Of a stretch of DNA of 64,000 nt, positions 45,359 through 54,098 are shown piece after piece. This DNA is from Terasakiispira papahanaumokuakeensis (GTDB lineage Bacteria; Pseudomonadota; Gammaproteobacteria; Pseudomonadales; Halomonadaceae). Both the position numbers and the translations under genes were made by a program. The stretch spans positions 1,759,865 to 1,823,864 of the forward strand of contig NZ_MDTQ01000001.1 of NCBI RefSeq assembly GCF_001709345.1, read 5' to 3'. The stretch's first letter is position 1; every line of letters begins with the position of its first letter. Under the pieces are notes generated by a model that saw nothing but the letters and a program-made list of their open reading frames with translations, was not told the DNA's origin and searched no databases.

Positions 45359-47218
45359 TCACTGAGGTGCGGGGGGTTCCGAGCCTTGCTCATCCTGCGC
45401 CATGGCTTGGGTAATGGCATCTTCCATTTGACGGAAGAGTTCAAGATACTCACGACTTTGATGTCGGGCGTCCTTGTCGTGCTGCCACGCTTTAAACAAA
45501 GCATCCGAGTGCTCCGCCTCCATTCGAGAAAAGGCCGCCATCATCCGTTCGGCCCGTTCCGGAGCGATATCCAGCGAGGTCAACACTTCACCGCCCATTT
45601 TTAGTGCAGAATGGAAGGTCTCACTCACCACCCAATCCGCCCCCGCATCACGCAGCGCATAGTTATGGCCGCGGTCAAAAGCGCGTGCCAGCACTTTAAG
45701 ATGCGGATAACGACGTTTCAGATAAGCCACCAGATGTACCGCATCTTCTTTCTGGTCAATCGCCACAATAAAGACCCGTGCCTCAGCAATACCCGCCGCT
45801 TCCAGCATGGCATGACGGGTGGCATCACCAAAGAAGCTCTTGATCTGCACACGTCGCACCGTTTCCACTTGCGTTAACTGCTGATCCAATACCACCGTCT
45901 GATAGCCATTGGCTCGGAGTAACCGGCTGATAATCTGACCAAAACGACCAATCCCGGCAATCATCACCGGTGCCGACTCATTCACCTCATCTTCGGCGGT
46001 CTGCTCATTGGCCTGACCGACATAGCGCGGCTGAATCCATTTCTCGTACACAATGAACAGCCCTGGCGTCAAAAACATGGTCAAGGCGACAACGGCCGAC
46101 AACATTTGCCCCAACGCTTGCGGTAAAACACTGTGTTGCACACTGTAAGACAGCAACACAAACCCAAATTCACCCGCTTGCGCCATACTCAGTAGAAACA
46201 ACCACTGCTGATTCGCTTTCAGCCCAAACAGTCGTGCCAATATCGCCAAAATCAGGGCTTTCACCACAATCACCGCCACCATCAGCAGTGGAATAGTGGC
46301 CCAATGATCAAGCAGCACATCAAAGCGAACACCGGCCCCAACGGTGATAAAAAAGAGCCCCATCAGCAGGCCTTTGAACGGCTCAATATTACTTTTCAGC
46401 TCATGCCTGAACTCACTATTGGCCATCACAACACCGGCCAAAAAAGCGCCCAGCGCAGGTGATAAACCCACCAAGTTCATCAGTGCCGCAATCCCGATCA
46501 CCAACATTAAAGCCGCCGCAGTAAACACTTCGCGCAACTCCGCTTTCACCACATAGCGAAATAACGGACGAGACCCATAATAACCGCCGCCAATCACCAG
46601 CACCAAGGCCCCGACCACCACCGCCGCATGAGACCATAACGGTAATGCTGACACCCATGAACGATCACTTTTGGGCACTGCGTTGGCCGCATCCATCAGC
46701 TCAGGTAACGCCAGAGCGGGGATCAGCGCCAGCATCGGAATCACCGCCATATCTTGAAACAGCAACACCGAAAACGCATTGCGCGCACCGTCCTGTTGGC
46801 TTAACCCCTTCTCAGCAAAGGTCTGCAACACAATCGCCGTCGATGACAAAGCCAGAATAAACCCGACCGTCAAAGCCGTCGGCCAGGGGGTCGACGTTAG
46901 CCAGAGGCCAAGCCCCATGAAGGCGAATGTCGTCAGCACCACCTGTAAGCCACCCAACCCCATTAAACGCGCCCGCATACGCCACAGCATCTTCGGCTCA
47001 AGTTCAAGGCCAATCAGAAACAACATCATGACCACACCAAACTCAGCGAAATGCCGAATGGTATCGGCTTCCTGCCCCACCAAACCGGCCACCGGGCCAA
47101 TGATCACCCCGGCCATTAAATAGCCCAGGACAGCCCCCAGCCCCAAGCGCTTAGAAAGTGGCACCGCCACGACAGTCGCCAATAGATAAATAAAGGCCTG
47201 AATAAAATAATCCGTCAT
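45359..47218 (-). CDS. kefB: KefB/KefC-like K+/H+ antiporter (CPA2)
   Basis: 619 residues from the ATG at 47218; a TTG at 47245 has no ribosome site. About 12-13 membrane helices form a Na_H_exchanger domain (LGLGAVLGYLMAGVIIGPVA, MMLFLIGLELEPKMLW, ALSSTAIVLQTFAEKG, VLLFQDMAVIPMLALIPAL). The RCK/TrkA-N domain follows with GIGRFGQIISRLLRANGYQT and FFGDATRHAMLEAAG, which bind nucleotide. KefB/C efflux K+ and import H+ upon electrophile stress through glutathione adducts. The ancillary quinone oxidoreductase (KefF/G) is not adjacent, so glutathione gating is only inferred. It ends 49 residues after an HSDALFKAWQHDKD helix, with an acidic tail. Confidence 0.88.
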   Translation of the reverse strand: MTDYFIQAFIYLLATVVAVPLSKRLGLGAVLGYLMAGVIIGPVAGLVGQEADTIRHFAEFGVVMMLFLIGLELEPKMLWRMRARLMGLGGLQVVLTTFAFMGLGLWLTSTPWPTALTVGFILALSSTAIVLQTFAEKGLSQQDGARNAFSVLLFQDMAVIPMLALIPALALPELMDAANAVPKSDRSWVSALPLWSHAAVVVGALVLVIGGGYYGSRPLFRYVVKAELREVFTAAALMLVIGIAALMNLVGLSPALGAFLAGVVMANSEFRHELKSNIEPFKGLLMGLFFITVGAGVRFDVLLDHWATIPLLMVAVIVVKALILAILARLFGLKANQQWLFLLSMAQAGEFGFVLLSYSVQHSVLPQALGQMLSAVVALTMFLTPGLFIVYEKWIQPRYVGQANEQTAEDEVNESAPVMIAGIGRFGQIISRLLRANGYQTVVLDQQLTQVETVRRVQIKSFFGDATRHAMLEAAGIAEARVFIVAIDQKEDAVHLVAYLKRRYPHLKVLARAFDRGHNYALRDAGADWVVSETFHSALKMGGEVLTSLDIAPERAERMMAAFSRMEAEHSDALFKAWQHDKDARHQSREYLELFRQMEDAITQAMAQDEQGSEPPAPQ

Positions 47219-47294
47219 GGCACGCTTGAATAACCTCTTGATCAAAGGGGGTTAGAAACGGCGCTAAGAGCAGCCGTCGTATTAAAGGTTCAGG

Positions 47295-47750
47295 TTAAAA
47301 AATCGAGTCTGAATTATGGGTATCAAACATTGCCAACTCATCAATCAACTGAATCGCGGCAGGCGCGCACAGAGACTTATTGTGTTGGTCAACCCACACC
47401 AGTTCTGCAATTTCAGCATGGGCGCTGAAATCGACTGTTTCCGGCTCAGCCACAAAGCAATGCATCAATAATGTACAGTGGGGACGACCATAAGCGGGCC
47501 CCTGAATCACCGTCAGAGGCTGGATCGTCTCGGGCCGTAAACGCACGCCCAATTCTTCATGGACTTCGCGTACCAGCGCTTCAGGTAAGGACTCGCCTTG
47601 TTCAGGCTTTCCGCCCGGTATAAAAAAACGATCTTGGCCCTGAGTCCGCACGCACAAGATTTTATTCGACTGCTGATGCACCCAGGCGACACTAACCAGC
47701 ACAGAGGTCTGATCAGTTGCATTTGATGAGTTAGTCATAGTCGGGGTCAT
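47295..47750 (-). CDS. Nudix hydrolase
   Basis: 151 residues taking the ATG at 47750; an ATG at 47738 is equally possible, and an ATG at 47858 would add 36 low-complexity residues. The Nudix box matches G-x5-E-x7-R-E-x-x-x-E-E-x-G exactly: GGKPEQGESLPEALVREVHE followed by ELGV. Enzymes of this family hydrolyse nucleoside diphosphates linked to other moieties using Mg2+ bound by the box glutamates. The short RTQGQDRFFIPGGK lead-in resembles the MutT-like subgroup. It is encoded divergently from menD with a 236-base gap. The substrate is unknown. Confidence 0.85.
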   Translation of the reverse strand: MTPTMTNSSNATDQTSVLVSVAWVHQQSNKILCVRTQGQDRFFIPGGKPEQGESLPEALVREVHEELGVRLRPETIQPLTVIQGPAYGRPHCTLLMHCFVAEPETVDFSAHAEIAELVWVDQHNKSLCAPAAIQLIDELAMFDTHNSDSIF

Positions 47751-47986
47751 ACTCCTCGCTAACGTTTGATCACTGACTGACGATGGCCTCTTCGCGGGCC
47801 TGATAAAACAGCGGGTAGATGATCTACCCAATGAACGATTTTGCCTAGTCAAAATCATCCAATAACCCCAACGAATAGAGACTCACTCGCACCCCGTCAC
47901 TCGATCGCCCCATGAATCCATTTACTTAGTATGATCAGTGGCTTAGGCTAGCCAAATTCAGAGAATACATAGCAGGCTATTCAGGT

Positions 47987-49768
47987 ATGAGCAAGACGAT
48001 CATGACCACGCACTGGGCCCATATCACACAGTGGCACGCTGAAGTGGTGATTGAAGAATGGATTCGGCTGGGATTACGTCATCTTTGTATTGCCCCAGGC
48101 AGCCGCTCTAGCCCGTTAGTTCTTGCTGCACAGTCGGTTCTTGCAGAACAAGCGGCTCCCGCATTACAGCTTCATGTTCATTTTGATGAGCGTGGCTTGG
48201 GCTTTTATGCACTGGGCTTGGCCAAGGCTTACAAAGCGCCCGTTGCCGTATTAACAACCTCAGGATCCGCCGTCGCGAACCTCGTCCCTGCTGCGGTTGA
48301 GGCTTGGCAAACACGCGAGCCTGTCCTTTGGGTCAGCGCTGATCGACCCACTGAATTACACCATTGCGGCGCGAATCAGACACTCGCTCAAGCCCCTTTG
48401 CTAGGGCCTTGGGTCGTGGCTCAGCACCTACAACAAGCCGCGGAACCCTCAACACACTGGCCGCAGGTATTACAACAACTGGATGATCTTTGGACGGCAC
48501 TATCTGAAGGCCCAGCCCATTTGAATATTGCGTTTCGTGAGCCGCTTTATCCTACCCAAGGGGCAATAGAGGGCTCAGGCTTCACCCCTCCGCCGAATAT
48601 GAACGAGTGGCTGCACGATGATCAGCCCTATCATGCTCTAACGACTCAAGCACGCCCCGACCCAAGCCACCCCGATCACGCCACCCCTACCGCAGCCGAA
48701 TGGCAGGTATTCTGTCAGGGCCAGGGCGTCATCATCGCGGGCGCGCTTCAACCCCATGAGGCAAGGCAGCTTCAACGATTCCAAGCGATGCTCGGCTGGC
48801 CACTGTTGACCGAGATTCAAAGCCAGTGCCATGGTCATCCTGACACTTGGCCGGCCGATCGCAGCTTACGCGATGCCAACATTCGATCAGCGCTCAACTC
48901 GGCTGATCGTATTCTTTGGCTGGGCGACCACCTCACCAGCAAACCGTTGATGCAATGGCTTGCCTCTCGTACCGAGACCGATAAGCAAGTCGAGTGCTGG
49001 CAAGTCTGCTCTCGGCCGGGACGTCGAGATGCGGGCTTCCCAGTTAAGCGCGCCTTTACCGCCGATGTCGCCGAGTGGCTTAACACCCGCCCCCATCCAG
49101 TCGAAGCCAAAGCCTGGAACTTGCCACCACTGCCTGAGCTCACCATACCGGCCTCGACGACGGCCAACTCAACCAGCATCCGTGAAGTCGCCTTCTTTCA
49201 CCTACTCGGTCATTGGCTGCCCGATCAGGCCTTATTGTTTCTGGGCAATAGCTTACCCATACGATTGATGGACAGCTTGGGCCATGCGCGATCCGTGGCG
49301 GAAGTCTTCACCAATCGCGGGGTTAGCGGTATCGATGGCATTCTGGCGACAGCCTGCGGCGTTGCGGCCGCTCGTCAACAGCCCTTGACGTTAGTCTTGG
49401 GTGATCAATCCCTGCTCCATGACCTCAACTCCATGGCTCTGGCAGGCTCGCTGACGCAACCCTTCGTGGTCATTGTGATCAATAATGGCGGCGGCAATAT
49501 TTTCGACATCATGCCGATCGATTCTGCCGAGGTAAAATCTCGTTATTTCATGGCCGCCCATGAGAATGATTTCGCTCACGCTGCGGCCCAATTCGGCTGG
49601 CAGTATCAGGCGCCTCAAGACCTAGCAAGCGGTCAGGCCGCTTATCAAACAGCGCTGACACAACCCGGCCCGACCCTGCTAGAAGTGAAAACAACGCGAG
49701 GCCAAGCAGTCTCTGACTGGCGGGCTTGCTTCAGCCATACCGACACCCCCTCACAGAGCACAACCTAA
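47987..49768 (+). CDS. menD: 2-succinyl-5-enolpyruvyl-6-hydroxy-3-cyclohexene-1-carboxylate synthase
   Basis: 593-residue thiamine-diphosphate enzyme of menaquinone synthesis, joining isochorismate and 2-oxoglutarate. Features: CIAPGSRSSPLVLAA, the catalytic Glu in HVHFDERGLGFYALGLAKA, TTSGSAVANLVPAAVEA, VSADRPTELHHCGANQT, and the ThDP-binding block VLGDQSLLHDLNSMAL with INNGGGNIFDIMP. Its TAA stop overlaps the next ATG (TAATG). It heads a menDHBCE cluster in the same order as E. coli; the isochorismate synthase MenF and the prenyltransferase MenA are not in this window. Confidence 0.95.
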   Translation: MSKTIMTTHWAHITQWHAEVVIEEWIRLGLRHLCIAPGSRSSPLVLAAQSVLAEQAAPALQLHVHFDERGLGFYALGLAKAYKAPVAVLTTSGSAVANLVPAAVEAWQTREPVLWVSADRPTELHHCGANQTLAQAPLLGPWVVAQHLQQAAEPSTHWPQVLQQLDDLWTALSEGPAHLNIAFREPLYPTQGAIEGSGFTPPPNMNEWLHDDQPYHALTTQARPDPSHPDHATPTAAEWQVFCQGQGVIIAGALQPHEARQLQRFQAMLGWPLLTEIQSQCHGHPDTWPADRSLRDANIRSALNSADRILWLGDHLTSKPLMQWLASRTETDKQVECWQVCSRPGRRDAGFPVKRAFTADVAEWLNTRPHPVEAKAWNLPPLPELTIPASTTANSTSIREVAFFHLLGHWLPDQALLFLGNSLPIRLMDSLGHARSVAEVFTNRGVSGIDGILATACGVAAARQQPLTLVLGDQSLLHDLNSMALAGSLTQPFVVIVINNGGGNIFDIMPIDSAEVKSRYFMAAHENDFAHAAAQFGWQYQAPQDLASGQAAYQTALTQPGPTLLEVKTTRGQAVSDWRACFSHTDTPSQSTT

Positions 49769-50511
49769 TGCCCATGCCCCCGGTCGTCATGTTGCATGGA
49801 TTTTTGGGAGACCGCGCAGACTTTCCATTAAATTCGGCCCTGTCGTCTGCGGCTTACCCTTTGGATTTGCCCGGTCATGGGCAGCAGACTCAATATCGTC
49901 TATCCAAACACCAAGGCTTTGCAGATTTTGGCCACTACTTTGAAGCCTGTATCACCGCACTGGGCCTACAAGACTACTGGCTATATGGCTACTCACTCGG
50001 CGGACGGCTGGCATTATCCATCGCCGCACGTCAGCCCGAGGGGTTACGAGGCGTCATCCTGGAAAGTGTCCACCCCGGCCTCACCGATGCAGAGAGTCGA
50101 GTCGCACGCTGCCAACATGATCATGCTTGGGCCGAAGCCTTTCGCGAAGAACCCATGACTCAGGTCCTCGCCCGCTGGTATCAACAAGCCGTCTTTGCCA
50201 ACTTATCCGAACCGCAACGCCAGCAATTGATCCAACGGCGCCAACACAATCAGGGCGCGGCAGTCGCCGATATGCTCGAAGCCACCAGCCTGGGGCGTCA
50301 GCCTGATTACAGGTCGTGGTTGAGCACACCGCACTGCCCAGTCCACTATCTAGCACCGGGGCAAGATCTCAAATTCAAGCAATTGGGTCAGGCCGTTCAA
50401 TCCTGCCACCCTGATATTCAACTTCACCACTTTCATGATGCCGGACACAACCTCCATCAGGCGTGTCCTAGACAATGGCAACAAATCCTTCAGGAGATCC
50501 TACACGCATGA
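49768..50511 (+). CDS. menH: 2-succinyl-6-hydroxy-2,4-cyclohexadiene-1-carboxylate synthase
   Basis: 247-residue alpha/beta hydrolase that removes pyruvate from the MenD product. The ATG at 49768 shares its A with the menD stop. The start [19 protein letters not shown] holds the oxyanion His-Gly, the nucleophile Ser is in [16 protein letters not shown], Asp is in [11 protein letters not shown] and His in [12 protein letters not shown], completing the triad. Position within the men cluster makes MenH far more likely than a generic hydrolase. Its stop overlaps the menB start (ATGA). Confidence 0.92.
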   Translation: MPMPPVVMLHGFLGDRADFPLNSALSSAAYPLDLPGHGQQTQYRLSKHQGFADFGHYFEACITALGLQDYWLYGYSLGGRLALSIAARQPEGLRGVILESVHPGLTDAESRVARCQHDHAWAEAFREEPMTQVLARWYQQAVFANLSEPQRQQLIQRRQHNQGAAVADMLEATSLGRQPDYRSWLSTPHCPVHYLAPGQDLKFKQLGQAVQSCHPDIQLHHFHDAGHNLHQACPRQWQQILQEILHA

Positions 50512-51353
50512 AATCATCCTACCCTGATATGCCGGTTCATTGGCACGACCACAGCGATGCCTTTACCGATATTCGCTACCAGAAAAGTGAAGATGGCATT
50601 GCCAAGCTGACCATTAACCGACCGGAAGTACGTAATGCCTTTCGCCCGAAAACCGTCATGGAGCTGGAACAAGCCCTGGCCGATGCCCGTCATGATCCCC
50701 ACATTGGGGTGATTATCCTCACGGGAGAAGGCGAACTGGCTTTCTGTTCGGGCGGCGATCAGCGTATTCGTGGGGAAAGCGGTTACCAGGATGAACAAGG
50801 CAGCCAACACTTGAATGTGCTGGACTTCCAACGCCAGATCCGCACCTGCCCGAAACCGGTGGTGGCGATGGTGGCCGGTTACGCCATTGGCGGTGGCCAT
50901 GTGCTCCACCTGATGTGCGATCTCACCATTGCCGCGGAGAACGCCCGTTTTGGACAAACCGGCCCCAAAGTCGGCTCATTTGATGGCGGCTATGGCGCCA
51001 GCTACATGGCCCGGATTGTGGGGCAAAAGAAAGCCCGTGAAATCTGGTTCTTGTGCCGCCAGTATGATGCCCAGGAAGCGCTCGACATGGGCCTAGTCAA
51101 TGAAGTGGTGCCACTCGATGAACTAGAAAGCGAAACCATCAAGTGGTGTCGTGAAATGTTGCAGAACTCCCCCATTGCACTGCGCTGCCTCAAAGCGGGC
51201 TTGAATGCCGACTGTGATGGCCAAGCGGGCTTACAAGAACTGGCGGGCAATGCCACCATGCTGTTCTATATGACCGAAGAAGGCCAAGAAGGCCGTAACG
51301 CCTTCGTTGAAAAACGCGCACCCGACTTTAGCCGTTTTAAACGTCAGAGTTGA
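50508..51353 (+). CDS. menB: 1,4-dihydroxy-2-naphthoyl-CoA synthase
   Basis: 281-residue crotonase-fold enzyme that closes the second naphthoquinol ring. The ATG at 50508 overlaps the menH TGA; AGGAGATCCTACAC precedes it. Crotonase motifs: ITVNRP-like [20 protein letters not shown], the oxyanion loop [31 protein letters not shown] and [20 protein letters not shown], which is characteristic of MenB over other crotonases. The C-terminal [16 protein letters not shown] is also typical. Confidence 0.95.
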   Translation: MKSSYPDMPVHWHDHSDAFTDIRYQKSEDGIAKLTINRPEVRNAFRPKTVMELEQALADARHDPHIGVIILTGEGELAFCSGGDQRIRGESGYQDEQGSQHLNVLDFQRQIRTCPKPVVAMVAGYAIGGGHVLHLMCDLTIAAENARFGQTGPKVGSFDGGYGASYMARIVGQKKAREIWFLCRQYDAQEALDMGLVNEVVPLDELESETIKWCREMLQNSPIALRCLKAGLNADCDGQAGLQELAGNATMLFYMTEEGQEGRNAFVEKRAPDFSRFKRQS

Positions 51354-51358
51354 TCCAC

Positions 51359-52369
51359 ATGAGCCCACTGGCCGAACCCTGGCACCCTCAGCGCATCAAG
51401 GTATGGCACTACCAAGCCCAGTTGTGCCAGCCATTGCTCATTCCCGCCTACCCCGACAGCGCGACCGATCAGCGTGAAGGGCTATTGCTGGAAGCAGAAG
51501 GACCGGAGGGCAAACGCTGGGCTGAAGCCTCACCGCTGCCAGGGTTTTCTTCCGAAACCCTGGCCGCACTGATCGACGCAACCCCCCAGGCCATTCATCA
51601 TTGGCATGCCCATGGCCTAGCATCACCCGAAACACCAGCCAGCCTGGCTTTCGCCTTAAGCACCCTGAACGGGCCAGAGTGCCATGAATCAAGCCCCCGC
51701 CAGACACCGATGTGCTTGCCGATCAGCCGTTTACTGACCGCTCAAACGGCCCTGAAAACCCTCCCGCAAGGGGCCAACGTCAAGGTCAAAGTGGGGCCAG
51801 AAGATATCACGACTCATTTTGCTCGACTCACCACAATCACCCACCAACGGCCCGATTTAATACTCCGACTGGATGCCAACCGGCGCTGGTCTCAGGATGC
51901 AGTCTATGCGGCGATGCAACAGCCGTGGCGGGGCCAAATCGACTACTTTGAAGAACCCTGCCCCACCGCTGCCGATCAATATGCACTCGCCGAAGCAGGC
52001 ATGCCCATTGCATTGGATGAAACGCTGCATGAGCCTAGCTTTGACCTCGCCAAGCTGGCTCACATACGCGCCCTGGTCATCAAACCCACTTTATGGGGCT
52101 CACTGGACCGGCTCAGACCTTTAATCGCTGCTGCTCAGCAACAACACTGCGCCGTTGTTTTTTCTTCCAGTTTCGAGGCCTGTGTCGCCGCGCAACAGCT
52201 ACGTCAATTAGCCCACCACTACTCACCCAACACGCCCGCTGGGCTGGATACTGAGCACTGGTGGCCAGAACCGCTTTTGGCACGGGCCGGTGCCACAGAG
52301 GGCGGCTGGGCACTGCGCCCCTCGTCCCCATTACGTCAGGTGAAACCACTGTGTCAGATCACGTTTTAG
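51359..52369 (+). CDS. menC: o-succinylbenzoate synthase
   Basis: 336-residue enolase-superfamily dehydratase. The ATG at 51359 follows the menB stop by five bases. Catalytic and metal positions are visible: Lys-x-Lys in ANVKVKVGPEDI, Asp in LILRLDANRRW, Glu in DYFEEPCPTAAD, the third metal ligand in PIALDETLHEPSF and the opposing Lys in ALVIKPTLWGSL. Sequence similarity between MenC proteins is low, but these motifs and the operon position settle the identity. It overlaps the menE start by 19 bases. Confidence 0.9.
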   Translation: MSPLAEPWHPQRIKVWHYQAQLCQPLLIPAYPDSATDQREGLLLEAEGPEGKRWAEASPLPGFSSETLAALIDATPQAIHHWHAHGLASPETPASLAFALSTLNGPECHESSPRQTPMCLPISRLLTAQTALKTLPQGANVKVKVGPEDITTHFARLTTITHQRPDLILRLDANRRWSQDAVYAAMQQPWRGQIDYFEEPCPTAADQYALAEAGMPIALDETLHEPSFDLAKLAHIRALVIKPTLWGSLDRLRPLIAAAQQQHCAVVFSSSFEACVAAQQLRQLAHHYSPNTPAGLDTEHWWPEPLLARAGATEGGWALRPSSPLRQVKPLCQITF

Positions 52370-53871
52370 CGTCACACCCCGTTTTAGAGACTCGTTTTCC
52401 ACTCAGTGACTGGGTCACACATGATCCAGAGGCGCCGCTTTTGTATCTCGCCGAAAAGCATCAGTCACGAACACGGGCAGAAGTCTGGCAAACAGTCTGC
52501 CAGCATGCTCAAGTTTTAGCCGATGCGGGGTTATCGCCTGGGGACCATGTGGGGTTAATCGATCATACCAGTGAGACACTACTCTATTGGTTACTGGCCT
52601 GCTGGCACCAAGGGTTGGTGGCTTGCCCCTTATCACCCCGCTGGACACTCGACACCCGTCGGCAGCTGGTACAGCAACTGAACCTGAAAGCCGCCTGGTG
52701 GGCGGATGATGATACGATCGGCCTGCCCCAGGATAGCCCGCTGATCACGCTGACCCGCCCAGGCCAGCCCGCTTCGCCTCTCACCTCACTGAAGGCCGAA
52801 GACGGGCCTACAGATGATTTATCTTCAAACGCCTTATCCTCAAACTTTGAGGCCACCAATCCCTGCGTCATGGTATTAACATCAGGTTCTACCGGTCATC
52901 CGAAAGCGGTATGCCATTCTTTTGCCACCTTGAGTACCAATGCGCGAGGGTGTCGACTGCCCTACACAGCGGCAGACCGTTGGTTACTCTCCCTCCCCCT
53001 CTATCATATTGGGGGCATTGCCGTCGTCGTACGCACACTGCTCAAGGGCGCCGCCTGGGTACTCCCCGGTCAGCGGCAACAATTGCTCACCACACTTGAG
53101 CAACAACCCGTCACCCATATTTCCCTGGTCTCGACACAACTGTATCGACTGCTACAAGCCCCCACGTTCACGGCCTCAAAGCTTGCCCTCACGACTTTGA
53201 TGCTGGGCGGTGGACCCTTTGCCCCCAGCCTACTGCAAGCCGCCCGTGCTCGCGGTTTCGATTGCTGGCTGAGTTACGGGCTCAGCGAGTTTGGGGCACA
53301 AGTGGTGACCGCACCGGCCCGCGATGATGGCAGTATTGAGAGTGATGGCAGCCATGCCGCACTTCAGATTCGTCAGGGCGAACTTCACTTACGCGGCCCG
53401 GCGGCGCTGCTGGGGTACTGGGATAACGGCCAATTAAACTCACCGCTGGATGCCGACGGCTGGTATGCCACCGGCGATCTGGCACGGCTTGAGCAAGGGC
53501 GCTTATACCTGGAGGGGCGGCGCGATAATCGCTTTATTTCTGGAGGGGAAAATATCCAGCCGGAACTGATCGAACAGGCCTTACTGCAACACCCGGACAC
53601 ACAACAAGCCATCGTGGTGGCCGTCACCGACGTTGAATATGGCCAAAGACCGGCAGTGTTTATTGACGCCGACTGGATGCACCGCCTTTCCCCCAACCAG
53701 CGTCTAGCCCACATTCGTCACTGGCTCAATGACCGCCTACCTCGATTTATGCACCCAGACCACTGCTGGCCCTGGCCTGCGGATCAAACCGGATTAAAAC
53801 CTAATCGGCGTGCGTTATTAGCCACCGCAGAAGAGTACTTATCATCCGATACCGCAGATCCGCACGCCTAA
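52351..53871 (+). CDS. menE: o-succinylbenzoate-CoA ligase
   Basis: 506-residue acyl-CoA synthetase activating o-succinylbenzoate before MenB acts. A GTG at 52351 (VSDHVLASHPVLE) is the best start; upstream frames lie within menC. AMP-binding motifs: VLTSGSTGHPKAVCHS (P-loop), LLSYGLSEFGAQVVTA-type A5 region, YATGDLARLEQGRLYLEGRR and DNRFISGGENIQPELIE, with a late Lys in QTGLKPNRRALL. A 15-bp duplication at 52819-52848 gives the repeated LSSNA-LSSNF in a surface segment. It is the last gene of the men cluster. Confidence 0.92.
   Translation: MSDHVLASHPVLETRFPLSDWVTHDPEAPLLYLAEKHQSRTRAEVWQTVCQHAQVLADAGLSPGDHVGLIDHTSETLLYWLLACWHQGLVACPLSPRWTLDTRRQLVQQLNLKAAWWADDDTIGLPQDSPLITLTRPGQPASPLTSLKAEDGPTDDLSSNALSSNFEATNPCVMVLTSGSTGHPKAVCHSFATLSTNARGCRLPYTAADRWLLSLPLYHIGGIAVVVRTLLKGAAWVLPGQRQQLLTTLEQQPVTHISLVSTQLYRLLQAPTFTASKLALTTLMLGGGPFAPSLLQAARARGFDCWLSYGLSEFGAQVVTAPARDDGSIESDGSHAALQIRQGELHLRGPAALLGYWDNGQLNSPLDADGWYATGDLARLEQGRLYLEGRRDNRFISGGENIQPELIEQALLQHPDTQQAIVVAVTDVEYGQRPAVFIDADWMHRLSPNQRLAHIRHWLNDRLPRFMHPDHCWPWPADQTGLKPNRRALLATAEEYLSSDTADPHA
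52819..52848 (+). repeat. In-frame 15-bp duplication in menE
   Basis: TTATCTTCAAACGCC (52819-52833) and TTATCCTCAAACTTT (52834-52848) encode LSSNA-LSSNF. Confidence 0.8.
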
Positions 53872-53908
53872 AGGGGGCAAGCCACATCAAAAGAGCATCA
53901 AATCACAT

Positions 53909-53946
53909 AAAAAAAAAGCTGCGCAGCGGGAGATCACCGACGCAGC
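53909..53946 (-). terminator. Terminator of the PHB-depolymerase-like gene (minus strand)
   Basis: GCTGCG (53918-53923) pairs with CGCAGC (53941-53946). Read on the minus strand it ends in nine T (complement of 53909-53917). It lies 150 bases after the minus-strand gene that ends at 54099. Confidence 0.75.
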
Positions 53947-54030
53947 CTGTAGAGCTAAAGTAAGGAGTTAATTTAGCGTAGACGATTCTACATGAAATGC
54001 GACAAAGTCGCGTAATCACTCCGTCTAAAT

Positions 54031-54081
54031 TCAGCCACAGATCTTCTTCAACCACAGACCTTCTTCAAATACAGGCCTTCT
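54031..54081. repeat. Three 17-bp tandem repeats
   Basis: TCAGCCACAGATCTTCT, TCAACCACAGACCTTCT and TCAAATACAGGCCTTCT occupy 54031-54081, just after the stop of the minus-strand depolymerase-like gene. Confidence 0.92.
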
Positions 54082-54098
54082 TTAACTAACAGCGCGGA

